Source: an uncultured Thalassolituus sp. (GTDB taxonomy: Bacteria > Pseudomonadota > Gammaproteobacteria > Pseudomonadales > Oceanobacteraceae). Taken from it: a stretch of 64,000 nt of DNA. The DNA lies in contig NZ_CATMFB010000018.1 in the NCBI RefSeq assembly GCF_950066645.1, positions 1 through 64,000 of the forward strand, written 5' to 3'. Below, piece by piece: positions 1-8,005 of the stretch; position 1 is the stretch's first letter, and the number at the start of each line of letters is the position of its first letter. Position numbers and translations under genes: made by a program. The notes beneath the pieces are model-generated. The model saw only the letters and a list, made by a program, of their open reading frames with translations, was not told the origin of the DNA and ran no database searches.

Positions 1-608
1 GTGGTGGTCTGAGTGCCTGCTTTGCCAGAGAACTGGCGTTCGAGAATGTCGTTCAGTTCCTGCAGTGCCGCTGGCTGGACAGCTTCCAGCGAAGCAACAC
101 GCATGATGATATCCAGCACAACCTTTTCATCAAAATTCGACAACACTTCAGCCGACTGATCGGCATCCAGATACGACACAACAATGGCCTGAATCTGAGG
201 GTGCTCATGGCGGATAAGATCGGCCACCTGACGTGCTTCCATCCACTTAAGCGAATCCAGCCCGGTGGTATTTCCCCCGAGCAGAATACGGTCAATCAGC
301 GCGCCCGCTTTATCATTCCCAAGCGCCTGCGTCAGCATGTTACGGATATAGTCGTCAGCCCCCAGTCCCATGCCCGTCTGACCACTGACGGCATCCAGAA
401 ATTCAGACACCACGCCTTCAACCTGAGGCTGATTAACGTTCTTCAGGCTTGCCATGGCTGAGCCCACACGCTGAACCTCTTTCGGGCCCATATGCTTCAG
501 AATTTCTGCGGCATCTTTTTCACCCAGCGACATCAACAGAATCGCTGCCCGCTCGACCCGGCTGAGGTTGGCCAGGCCGTTAGCGTTTTCAGGAAGGTTC
601 TCAGGCAT
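1..608 (-). CDS. fliG: Flagellar motor switch protein FliG (3' end outside window)
   Basis: FliG forms the rotor ring that links the MS ring (FliF) to the C ring and transmits torque from the stator. The first about 202 residues are readable here, starting MPENLPENANGLANLSRVER; this N-terminal part is the FliF-binding domain. The conserved middle-domain motif EHPQIQAIVVSYLD follows. The charged C-terminal torque helix lies outside the window. The start ATG overlaps the fliF stop by 8 bases (ATGCCTGA), which is typical of translational coupling in the fliE-fliF-fliG operon. Reading frame and motif match leave little doubt; only completeness is unknown. Confidence 0.95.
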   Translation of the reverse strand, partial: MPENLPENANGLANLSRVERAAILLMSLGEKDAAEILKHMGPKEVQRVGSAMASLKNVNQPQVEGVVSEFLDAVSGQTGMGLGADDYIRNMLTQALGNDKAGALIDRILLGGNTTGLDSLKWMEARQVADLIRHEHPQIQAIVVSYLDADQSAEVLSNFDEKVVLDIIMRVASLEAVQPAALQELNDILERQFSGKAGTQTT

Positions 609-2334
609 CGTCGTTTACCCACTGTATAACTACTTGTGCAACCCGGGCAGGATCTTCCGCAATCAGCCCTTTAAGTGCATCCAGCTGACGTTCATAGCTC
701 TCAGATGCGCCCGGCAGAAGATACTCATCCATCCCTGCCAGAGTCACTTTGTCATCATCGAGACCTGCTTCAGCATCTTCCAGTTCATCCAGCAGGACTT
801 CATTATCTTCCCGCCCTTTATTGGCGATACTCTTGATGGTCGGCCGGATCACACCAAAGATAAGAATCAGTACAAACAGCCCCGCCAGTACCTGCTTGAT
901 CACGTCCCAGAACCAAGGCTGCGTCCAGAAGTCTGGCTCGCCCAGGGTCATGCTGTCTTTGCCCATGAACGGTGAATTAATCACGTTCACGCTGTCACCA
1001 CGGGCGGCGTTAAAGCCAACCGCGTCTTTAACCAGAATTTCGAGGCGCTGCAGTTCGGCATCGGACCAGGGTTCATACACAGAATCGCCCTCGTCGTTCA
1101 CCACCGCTTTGTCGTTAATCACCACCGCAACGGTCAGACGGCGGATGTCTCCAACCGGGTGGGAGCGGTAGCTCAAGGTCCGGTCGACTTCGTAATTGCG
1201 TGTGGCTTCCGAGCGACTTTTACCTGCTGCCCCAGCACCACCTGCGCCTGCACCCGCCCCAGTACCGATTGCTTGTTCGGGAGCCGTTGCTTCCGGTGGT
1301 GGCTGATTTGACAGTGCCCCAGGAATACCACCGTCACCTGCGCCCGAGCTGGACTCATTAATCAGTTGCTCACTGCGAAGTGCAATCAGATCGGGGTTAA
1401 ACAGCTCTTCGCTTTCTTCACGCACGGTGAAGTCGATATCGGCGGAGACTTCTGCTTTATAGTTCTCACTACCCAGCACCGGTTTAAGGATGTTGTTGAC
1501 CGCATTGGCGATCGACGCTTCAACCTTATCCGTATATTCAAGCTGACGGGTCGCCAGCATTTCATCTGTACTCTCTTCAATTTTAGACAGCAGATTACCG
1601 AACTGATCGACTACTGATACATCTGTCCGGTCCATATCGCTGACGCTGGACGCTACCAGGTTAACGATGGCCTCCACCTGATCTTTTGACAGATTGCTGC
1701 CCGGATACAATTCAACAAAAACTGACGCACGCGGCTTACGCTGATCACGTACAAACACAGACTGCTTCGGAATCGCCAGGTGTACCCGTGCGTTCCGTAC
1801 CGACTTCACGCTGGCAATTGTGCGCGCCAGTTCGCCTTCAAGGCCGCGGCGGTAACGGGCATTCTCAATAAACTGACTGGTGCCCAGAGCGCTGTCCTGT
1901 TCCAGTACTTCCAGACCGACTGTTTTATCGTCAATCAGACTGGCGGCCGCGAGCTTCATCCGGGCTTCATGGAGATCACCCGCCTCGACCATCAGAACCT
2001 GAGTTACGGGATCAATTTCAAAAGGGATACTTTCGCGCTGCAGAATTTCCACAATATCCTGAGCGTTGTGATCCTGCATACGGTGAATAAGAGGCTTGTA
2101 GGTCGGCTCCTGCGACCAGATCATGATGGCAATGCCGATGGCAATGACCAGAGCAACTCCACCGATCGCCATGACCTGACGGGTAACGGGAAGACTGTTA
2201 AAGCCAGCCAGAAGAGGATGACCAGCGATATTCTCTGCGGCCGACTCCTGAGGTGGAGCCATGGCAGTGGAAGCGCTGCTCTGCGAGTCGTCAGCACCAG
2301 CGCCAGCTGCTGCCTGTGCAGGTACGTTTTCCAT
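601..2334 (-). CDS. fliF: Flagellar MS-ring protein FliF
   Basis: FliF builds the MS ring in the inner membrane, the base of the flagellum and housing of the export gate. The 577-residue length is normal. Two membrane helices are visible, at about residues 53-73 (MAIGGVALVIAIGIAIMIW) and 476-496 (VLAGLFVLILIFGVI). The periplasmic ring-building domains lie between them, with a low-complexity Gly/Ala/Pro stretch at about 340-370. The acidic C-terminal tail (EDPARVAQVVIQWVNDD) is the FliG-binding segment. It lies 11 bases downstream of fliE and overlaps fliG, so it is co-transcribed from the sigma-54 promoter before fliE. Confidence 0.97.
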   Translation of the reverse strand: MENVPAQAAAGAGADDSQSSASTAMAPPQESAAENIAGHPLLAGFNSLPVTRQVMAIGGVALVIAIGIAIMIWSQEPTYKPLIHRMQDHNAQDIVEILQRESIPFEIDPVTQVLMVEAGDLHEARMKLAAASLIDDKTVGLEVLEQDSALGTSQFIENARYRRGLEGELARTIASVKSVRNARVHLAIPKQSVFVRDQRKPRASVFVELYPGSNLSKDQVEAIVNLVASSVSDMDRTDVSVVDQFGNLLSKIEESTDEMLATRQLEYTDKVEASIANAVNNILKPVLGSENYKAEVSADIDFTVREESEELFNPDLIALRSEQLINESSSGAGDGGIPGALSNQPPPEATAPEQAIGTGAGAGAGGAGAAGKSRSEATRNYEVDRTLSYRSHPVGDIRRLTVAVVINDKAVVNDEGDSVYEPWSDAELQRLEILVKDAVGFNAARGDSVNVINSPFMGKDSMTLGEPDFWTQPWFWDVIKQVLAGLFVLILIFGVIRPTIKSIANKGREDNEVLLDELEDAEAGLDDDKVTLAGMDEYLLPGASESYERQLDALKGLIAEDPARVAQVVIQWVNDDA

Positions 2335-2345
2335 AGTTCAGTCCA

Positions 2346-2762
2346 TCACACCGGCATGTTCATAATATCTTTATAAGCTTCAACGAGCTTATTGCGCACC
2401 TGTGTCATCGCCTGAAAAGAGACACTGGATTTCTGCAGGGCAATCATGACTTCGGGCAGGTCGATAGAAGCATCTCCCTGCTCAAAGCGGGTCGCCAAAT
2501 CGGCAGCGACCTTCTGGTTTTCATTCACGTTATCAATGGCATTTTTAAACATCGTCTGAAAATCAGGAACTGTGTTGTCTCCTGAGACTTCAGACGTTGC
2601 CATGCTGCTGATACGCTGGGCTTCCTGAGAGATTCGCGCAGTAGCGTCCATTTCCTGAGCGGGACGAACATTCTGGGTTGCCTGCTCATGCTGGCTGCGC
2701 AGCTGGGTTTTCACCTGGCGCATCTGCATAAGAACGGAACTCACATCGACTCGATCAACCAT
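2346..2762 (-). CDS. fliE: Flagellar hook-basal body protein FliE
   Basis: FliE joins the MS ring to the proximal rod. The C-terminal half ([20 protein letters not shown] followed by [10 protein letters not shown]) is the conserved FliE signature. At 138 residues it is somewhat longer than the usual 100-115; the extra length is a polar N-terminal stretch rich in Gln. The start ATG follows a GAGGG ribosome-binding site. It is the first gene of the fliE-fliF-fliG operon, with a strong sigma-54 promoter match about 90 bases upstream. That matches the FleR-dependent class III fliE promoter known from Pseudomonas. Confidence 0.95.
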   Translation of the reverse strand: MVDRVDVSSVLMQMRQVKTQLRSQHEQATQNVRPAQEMDATARISQEAQRISSMATSEVSGDNTVPDFQTMFKNAIDNVNENQKVAADLATRFEQGDASIDLPEVMIALQKSSVSFQAMTQVRNKLVEAYKDIMNMPV

Positions 2763-2851
2763 ACCACTACCCTCTTACTCACCTGTGTGCCGAATTTCTT
2801 TATCGTTTTTTTGACGCTATTTTATTGAAATTCAGAGCTTTTATTTGACGT

Positions 2852-2867
2852 TGCAAAGGGCTTGCCA
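2852..2867 (-). promoter_or_regulatory. Sigma-54 promoter of fliE operon
   Basis: Read on the minus strand the site is TGGCAAGCCCTTTGCA. It has the GG and GC doublets at exact sigma-54 spacing (consensus TGGCACG-N4-TTGC). It lies in the 112-base gap between fleR and fliE, about 90 bases before the fliE start. FleR, encoded just upstream, is the expected activator. Confidence 0.8.
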
Positions 2868-2874
2868 GATTTCC

Positions 2875-4251
2875 TCAGGAAACGGCTAAAACCATAGACT
2901 CAACATCCACGCCTTCATCCCTCAGGCGTGCCACTTTGTAGCGGAGAGTGCGGGGGCTGATGCCAAGGCGCTCAGCAGCTTCTTTTCTGCTGGGTTCTTC
3001 CCGCAGCGCTTTAACAATCAATTCAACCTCACGGGTACGGAGATCCGAGCCCAACTCGCCTTCATCCAGTACAGGCGACATATTTATGACGGGATTCGAA
3101 GTATCGGACTGGCGGTTTTTCGGCACTGGAGTCAGCAGAAAATCATTAGCATTCAGTTGCGGGCCAGTCTGCAGGATCAGAGCGCGCTGCACTGTGTTGT
3201 CCAGTTCGCGTACGTTACCCGGCCAGCTGTGTGCCAGCAGCTTCTGCTCGGCATCCGACATAATTGCGGGCGCCGGGCGTTTCATTTTTGCTGCGTGGTG
3301 CGTCAGCAGGCGACGCGCAAGAGGTAAGATGTCATCACGGCGATCCCGCAGAGGTAACCACTGCAATGGGAATACCGTCAGGCGGTAATAGAGGTCTTCC
3401 CGGAATTTCCCCTCCGCCACATAATCTGCCAGCTCGCGGTTAGTTGTGGCGATAATTCGTACATCGAGATCGAGCACTTTTTTTCCGCCCAGACGTTCAA
3501 CCTGACGCTCCTGCAGAACACGAAGCAGTTTTGCCTGCAGACCAAGATCCATTTCAGTGATTTCATCGAGCAGAATCGTGCCCCCTTCTGCCTGTTCGAA
3601 CTTACCGGGCATCGCGTTGTAGGCCCCGGTGAATGCACCTTTCTCGTAACCAAAGAGCATGGCTTCCAGCATATTCTCCGGAATCGCAGCACAGTTGAGC
3701 GCGATAAAAGGCCCTTTTTTACGCTGGGAATTCTGATGAATATACCGCGCGAGCACTTCTTTACCCGTACCACTTTCACCACTGATCAGTACGGTAGAGT
3801 CTGTCTGAGCGACACGCTGAGCCATCTGAAAAAGTTGCTGCGAAACCTGAGCCTCACACACGGGCTGATCGCCGTCGCTATCACTCTCTGCACCCGTATG
3901 AGTGTAGGGTTTCAGTAACTCGTCGAGTTCACGCAGTTCGAAAGGCTTCATCAGATAATCGTTCGCACCGCGCTGCATGGCCTGTACCGCCTGACCAACA
4001 TCTCCATAGGCCGTCATCAACAGCACTGGCAGCCAGGGGTGTTCGGTCTTGATCTGATCGAGCAGCTCCAGACCATCCATGCCCGGCATATTAATATCGG
4101 ACAGAACAACATCAATATTGTGGCTACGCACCAGCGCCATCGCTTCAATACCGTTCGGCGCCTCAAGCACGTCATAGCCCTTCAGCATCAGTGTATCTAC
4201 CACGGCTTCGCGCAGTTTCGGATCGTCTTCCACTACCAGTAAACGCATCAT
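2875..4251 (-). CDS. fleR: Flagellar sigma-54 response regulator FleR/FlrC
   Basis: This NtrC-type activator, phosphorylated by FleS, turns on the hook-basal-body promoters with sigma-54. The 458 residues hold a receiver domain with phosphoacceptor D52 (SDINMP), T80 and K102. An AAA+ domain follows, with Walker A GESGTGKE at about 158-165, the sigma-54 contact loop GAFTGA at 205-210 and Walker B GGTILLDE near 223-230. The C-terminus has a Fis-type helix-turn-helix (EAAERLGISPRTLRYKVARL). GGAGG lies 8 bases before the first of two adjacent ATGs. It sits 15 bases after fleS, forming a two-component operon. Confidence 0.96.
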   Translation of the reverse strand: MMRLLVVEDDPKLREAVVDTLMLKGYDVLEAPNGIEAMALVRSHNIDVVLSDINMPGMDGLELLDQIKTEHPWLPVLLMTAYGDVGQAVQAMQRGANDYLMKPFELRELDELLKPYTHTGAESDSDGDQPVCEAQVSQQLFQMAQRVAQTDSTVLISGESGTGKEVLARYIHQNSQRKKGPFIALNCAAIPENMLEAMLFGYEKGAFTGAYNAMPGKFEQAEGGTILLDEITEMDLGLQAKLLRVLQERQVERLGGKKVLDLDVRIIATTNRELADYVAEGKFREDLYYRLTVFPLQWLPLRDRRDDILPLARRLLTHHAAKMKRPAPAIMSDAEQKLLAHSWPGNVRELDNTVQRALILQTGPQLNANDFLLTPVPKNRQSDTSNPVINMSPVLDEGELGSDLRTREVELIVKALREEPSRKEAAERLGISPRTLRYKVARLRDEGVDVESMVLAVS

Positions 4252-4266
4252 ACTTTCCTCCGGAAA

Positions 4267-5463
4267 TCAGCCGCGCGCGAGCGGCAGAATCAGTTCTGCT
4301 GACACACCACCGAGTGGGCTGTCAGCCAGGGTAAATTCACCGTGATGCGCACGCACCACCGCCTGAACGACGGCCAGGCCCAGGCCGGTACCGTTCGATT
4401 TTGTTGTGTAAAAAGGCTCCATCATCTGAGCTTTCTGTTCTTTTTTCAGGCCAGGGCCGTTATCCATGATGCGCAGCACCATGCGGCCTTCGCTCAGCGC
4501 CTCAGCAATGATCCGGATTTCAATCGGATGCTCACCGGACTCCAGCGCGTTGTTCACCAGATTCATCACTGCACTGATCAGGGCGTCTCGATTACACATC
4601 AGTGACGCGTCCTGCAGGTGATTTTCAAACTCGCAGTCGGCCCGATACTGTGCCAGGGGAACTTCCATCGCTGCAGCAATACCTTTGAGCAGATCAGACA
4701 CTGAAACATCGTCATTCAACGGCGCTTCGCCACGGGCGAAAATGAGCATGTCCCGCACCTGGCTCTCGAGATGATGGAGACGCTCCTGTAGTTTTCCGGC
4801 AAACCGGACGCGGTGATTTTCAGCGAGATCAGGTGATGCCAGATGGCCGGCATACAATGTCGCGGCAGCCAGAGGTGTACGGATCTGATGAGCCAGTGAG
4901 GCAACCATTTTCCCCATCGCCGACAGCCTTTCATGCTGCGCCAGCTGGGACTGCAGCGCCCGGGTTTCGGTCATGTCAGTCAACAGAATCAACTGGCCGC
5001 GCTCATTCATCATGGCGGCCGTACGCAGGCTCACCCGGCGACCATCAACGAGCGAAATTTCATGGCCATCATCGCGGCGCGGTTTAAAACACACGCGAAT
5101 CAGATCGCGCCAGCGGCTGCCTGTCAGGCTCTGCGCCCCCGATGCCTTAAGAAGAAGATCATCGGCCGCCGGATTGCTTTGTACGACCACCCCGAATTCA
5201 TCAATAAGAAGCACGCCAGCAGGAAGCATCTGCAGCAGACTTTCCAGCCGGTCAGCAAGACGTTCTTTCTCCGCCAGCTCGTGCATCCGCTGGGCGGACA
5301 CCGTCGCCAGCTCACCGCTCAGCTGCTCAACCTTATTTTCGAGAAACGCGTAAGAATCGGTCAGCTGCTGGGACATCTCATTGAACAGAGAGAACGCGCG
5401 TTTAAGCTCGACCGGGTCCAGAGACTGGCCCGGTAACTCCGGACTCAAAGCAGCAATCGCCAT
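4267..5463 (-). CDS. fleS: Flagellar sensor histidine kinase FleS/FlrB
   Basis: This is a cytoplasmic histidine kinase that phosphorylates FleR. No membrane segment is seen in its 398 residues. A coiled-coil stretch (about 38-75) leads into a PAS domain (about 75-170). The dimerisation helix carries phospho-acceptor H192 in SLAHQIRTPL. The ATPase domain has the N box NLVNNALES (301-309), G1 DNGPGL and G2 NGTGLGLAVV. It is the first gene of the fleSR operon and is preceded by a near-perfect sigma-54 promoter. That fits FleQ control of fleSR as known in Pseudomonas and Vibrio. Confidence 0.95.
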   Translation of the reverse strand: MAIAALSPELPGQSLDPVELKRAFSLFNEMSQQLTDSYAFLENKVEQLSGELATVSAQRMHELAEKERLADRLESLLQMLPAGVLLIDEFGVVVQSNPAADDLLLKASGAQSLTGSRWRDLIRVCFKPRRDDGHEISLVDGRRVSLRTAAMMNERGQLILLTDMTETRALQSQLAQHERLSAMGKMVASLAHQIRTPLAAATLYAGHLASPDLAENHRVRFAGKLQERLHHLESQVRDMLIFARGEAPLNDDVSVSDLLKGIAAAMEVPLAQYRADCEFENHLQDASLMCNRDALISAVMNLVNNALESGEHPIEIRIIAEALSEGRMVLRIMDNGPGLKKEQKAQMMEPFYTTKSNGTGLGLAVVQAVVRAHHGEFTLADSPLGGVSAELILPLARG

Positions 5464-5520
5464 AAATACCTCACCATTTCGCCATAAAAGTGGCGGAAAA
5501 ATGTCATTTATAGGTATTTG

Positions 5521-5535
5521 GCAATTAGCGTGCCA
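5521..5535 (-). promoter_or_regulatory. Sigma-54 promoter of fleSR
   Basis: On the minus strand the site reads TGGCACGCTAATTGC, an exact match to both sigma-54 elements (TGGCACG-N4-TTGC). It is about 60 bases upstream of the fleS start. FleQ, encoded by the preceding gene, is the expected activator. Confidence 0.88.
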
Positions 5536-5574
5536 GAGAGGAAAAAGACGTTATGCGAGGATAGAAAAGGAGGA

Positions 5575-5604
5575 AAAAAGGACAGGCTTACGCCATGTCC
5601 TTTT
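5575..5604 (-). terminator. Probable intrinsic terminator of fleQ
   Basis: On the minus strand AAAAGGACA pairs with TGTCCTTTT around an 11-base loop, and the descending arm runs into T residues. The ascending arm covers the last codons of fleQ, and the hairpin ends before the fleS promoter. It therefore separates fleQ from fleSR. Confidence 0.6.
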
Positions 5605-7045
5605 CTTTACGGGCAAGGTTGTACTTGCGCATTTTTTCGACCAGCGTCGTCCGCCGGATATTCAGTTTTTCAGCGGCGCGGGCGACGACACCGTTAGCGT
5701 CGTCCAGAGCCTGCTGAATCAGAGAGCACTCGAGATCCTGAAGGTACTCACGCAGATCCAGACCGTTCACAGGAAGCAGTGCAGGGCTATCCACTCCGGC
5801 CAGGCCGTCACTCTGAGTCACATCCGCAACCACCGGTGGTGTGTACTGTTCATCGCCCTCGTCAACATGACGGAATTTCTTAGGCAGTTCGTTGACGCCA
5901 ATCACTCCGTAAGGGTGAAGAATGGCAAGTCGCTCAACCAGGTTTGCCAGCTCGCGGACGTTGCCATGCCATTCGTGACGGCAGAGCGACATAATGGCCG
6001 CTGAATTAAACCGGATAGAACCACGCTTTTCGTTCTCGAGGCGGGAAATCAACTCATTGAGGAGTAATGGCAGATCTTCTACCCGCTCGCGCAGGGACGG
6101 CATATCGATGGGGAAGACATTAAGGCGATAGTAAAGATCTTCGCGGAACGTGCCCTCTTCGATCATTTTTTCGAGGTTTTTGTGAGTCGCGGCGATCACA
6201 CGAACGTTCGCATTCAGCGTTTTATTCGACCCAACCCGCTCGAACGTGTGCTCCTGCAGAACACGCAGAATCTTAACCTGCATGTTCAACGGCATATCAC
6301 CGATTTCATCCAGGAACAGAGTCCCTCCTTCCGCAAGCTCAAAGCGACCTGGGCGGCTGTTGATTGCCCCCGTAAAAGCGCCCTTCTCGTGACCGAACAA
6401 CTCACTCTCAAGCAGTTCAGCAGGAATAGCGCCACAGTTTACGGGAACAAAGGGTTTGTTACGGCGATGGGAATGATAATGAAGATTACGGGCAACCACT
6501 TCTTTGCCGGTGCCGCTTTCCCCCTGGATCATGACGCTGACGTCTTTGTCTGCCACCTGCATGATCAGTTCGCGGACATGTTGAATCTGGCGACTGGTTC
6601 CCACCAGGCTGCGGAACAGCTGCACTTCACGGCGCTCACCGCGGCTACGGTTGTGCGTGTACTGCTCGCGATAAATCTGACAACGGTGGAGGCTGTCCAG
6701 AAGCTTGTTGTAGCTCGGCGGCATGGCCAGAGATGCAAGAACACCGCGACGCAGATTCTCAGTCAGCTGCTCTGGCAGGTTGTCGCTTCCGGCGTAGAGA
6801 ACCGGCAGCCCTTTGTCCCACTCAAAAAGTCCTTCGAGCAGGCTATCAATCGGTTGACCTTCGCTGTCACCCAGAATGACCGCACTGACTTCAGTACTGT
6901 CTTCGACGCTGGCATCAGCCTTTTTACGCCAGTCGCCCGCTCCGGCGACAATAACTTCTTCCCCGAGGAAGTCGAGAATTACCTTGAGATCATGGCGGCG
7001 CTGCTCGTTGTCATCGATCAGCAGTATTTTAATCTCTCTCCACAT
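5588..7045 (-). CDS. fleQ: Master flagellar and biofilm regulator FleQ/FlrA
   Basis: FleQ is the sigma-54 activator at the top of the flagellar cascade; in Pseudomonas it also binds c-di-GMP and controls exopolysaccharide genes. The 485 residues comprise a divergent FleQ-type receiver (1-125), an AAA+ core with Walker A GESGTGKE at 175-182 and GAFTGA at 222-227, and a C-terminal Fis helix-turn-helix ([20 protein letters not shown]). The c-di-GMP residues known from P. aeruginosa appear conserved: LFRS at 143-146 and RN at 186-187 just after Walker A. The gene is monocistronic, between the fliS terminator and its own terminator. A purine-rich ribosome-binding site precedes the ATG. Confidence 0.95.
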   Translation of the reverse strand: MWREIKILLIDDNEQRRHDLKVILDFLGEEVIVAGAGDWRKKADASVEDSTEVSAVILGDSEGQPIDSLLEGLFEWDKGLPVLYAGSDNLPEQLTENLRRGVLASLAMPPSYNKLLDSLHRCQIYREQYTHNRSRGERREVQLFRSLVGTSRQIQHVRELIMQVADKDVSVMIQGESGTGKEVVARNLHYHSHRRNKPFVPVNCGAIPAELLESELFGHEKGAFTGAINSRPGRFELAEGGTLFLDEIGDMPLNMQVKILRVLQEHTFERVGSNKTLNANVRVIAATHKNLEKMIEEGTFREDLYYRLNVFPIDMPSLRERVEDLPLLLNELISRLENEKRGSIRFNSAAIMSLCRHEWHGNVRELANLVERLAILHPYGVIGVNELPKKFRHVDEGDEQYTPPVVADVTQSDGLAGVDSPALLPVNGLDLREYLQDLECSLIQQALDDANGVVARAAEKLNIRRTTLVEKMRKYNLARKEKDMA

Positions 7046-7118
7046 GGCGTTTGCCTTTCCTTTCTGTACGACGGGGCCTTTTTCACCCGTCCGTCATTGA
7101 ATTGACTTCCCGTATTTC

Positions 7119-7147
7119 AGTTAAGTAGTAAATTCCGACAAAGTCAA
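7119..7147 (-). promoter_or_regulatory. Possible sigma-70 promoter of fleQ
   Basis: On the minus strand TTGACT and TTAACT are separated by 17 bases, about 75 bases before the fleQ start. The -35 is good and the -10 weak. No sigma-54 site is seen here, as expected for the top regulator. Confidence 0.35.
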
Positions 7148-7241
7148 ACTTCTGACGTTAAATCTTTTCAATCGGGCCGAATTAGAATAATCGCCCGGAA
7201 ACTGGCACATGAAATATCGATTTATGTCGTTAAAAACCAAT

Positions 7242-7266
7242 AAAAAAGCCCCTCACAGGGAGGGGC
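7242..7266 (-). terminator. Intrinsic terminator of fliS
   Basis: Read on the minus strand, GCCCCTC and GAGGGGC form a perfect 7-bp GC stem around CCTGT, followed directly by TTTTTT. It lies 36 bases after the fliS stop. Confidence 0.9.
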
Positions 7267-7301
7267 AAGAGAAAAGGAACAGCACAGAAACTTGATAATA
7301 A

Positions 7302-7760
7302 TCAGGCAGATACAGAGCCTGTCAGGCGTTGACCATCGCTTCCGGCGGAGTCCGGGCGCTGACCATGAATACTTTGCAGGTACTCCTGACGGATACCATC
7401 CCATCCGGTTTTAATTTCGAGCATTAACCCCATCACCTCATCGATCATGTCGGTATCGTTATGGCTGCTCGCTTCGATGATGCGCCGGATCATATAGTCG
7501 TATAGGCGATCCAGATTACCCGCCAGATCCCCTCCCTGATTATGATCAAGGCTGGACTGAAGAGTCTGAATAATTTCGTTCACTCGTCCGAGAAGACGGG
7601 CTTTTTCTTCCATATCTTTGCGCTGAATAGCGCCTTTCGCCTGAGCCATTCGGGTCAGGGCTGCTTCCATCAGCAGCTGAATCAAACGATGTGGATCTGC
7701 ATCCAGCACTTCAGAAGTCACGTTCACTTTCTGATATTGCGACGCTCCGGATTGATACAT
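7302..7760 (-). CDS. fliS: Flagellin export chaperone FliS
   Basis: FliS binds the flagellin C-terminus in the cytoplasm, stops premature polymerisation and guides export. The protein begins MYQSGASQYQKVNV, contains the family signatures DPHRLIQLLMEAAL and RLYDYMIRRIIEAS, and is all-helical. I chose the ATG preceded by CAGGAGACC, giving 152 residues; an in-frame GTG 48 bases upstream lacks a ribosome-binding site. The C-terminal tail (about 20 residues, Ser/Gly-rich) extends past the usual 125-135 residues. In Pseudomonas fliS follows fliD directly. Here about 6 kb of unrelated genes separate them and fliS has its own sigma-28 promoter. Confidence 0.94.
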   Translation of the reverse strand: MYQSGASQYQKVNVTSEVLDADPHRLIQLLMEAALTRMAQAKGAIQRKDMEEKARLLGRVNEIIQTLQSSLDHNQGGDLAGNLDRLYDYMIRRIIEASSHNDTDMIDEVMGLMLEIKTGWDGIRQEYLQSIHGQRPDSAGSDGQRLTGSVSA

Positions 7761-7816
7761 AGTCGGTCTCCTGACTGAATCGCTTACGCCGGAAAGAATC
7801 TCCGACACTACTCTCT

Positions 7817-7843
7817 TTGACGGCTCAGAACCGGAATTCTTTA
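7817..7843 (-). promoter_or_regulatory. Sigma-28 (FliA) promoter of fliS
   Basis: On the minus strand TAAA is followed after 15 bases by GCCGTCAA (consensus TAAA-N15-GCCGATAA). It lies about 55 bases upstream of the fliS ATG, which makes fliS a late-class flagellar gene. Confidence 0.75.
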
Positions 7844-7952
7844 GTAAATTTTTGTTTCAGGCGGCAAGAATTTGCCCGGCAACAGGAGGAGACAGGCCGC
7901 CGCCTGGGTTGCCGCCCAAGTATTTTCCTATAAAAATCATACAGTTAAAAAA

Positions 7953-7968
7953 TGGCACAATAACTGCT
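7953..7968 (+). promoter_or_regulatory. Sigma-54 promoter of TPR-methyltransferase gene
   Basis: The site reads TGGCACAATAACTGCT, with GG and GC doublets at exact sigma-54 spacing and one mismatch in each half. It ends 37 bases before the chosen start of the downstream gene. Confidence 0.75.
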
Positions 7969-8005
7969 GATACGACCCCACATGCATTCTGTTGAGGGGC
8001 CGGCC

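Noticed and set aside
6182-7105. Long plus-strand open frame opposite fleQ (307 codons)
   Set aside because: It is the antisense shadow of fleQ, without a ribosome-binding site or recognisable protein motif.
7203-7218. TGGCACAT as a sigma-54 site on the plus strand
   Set aside because: No GC doublet at the required distance and no gene downstream on that strand.
7864-7878. Sigma-54 site for fliS on the minus strand (CGGGCAAATTCTTGC)
   Set aside because: The doublet spacing is right but the -24 element is poor; a much better sigma-28 promoter lies nearer the gene.
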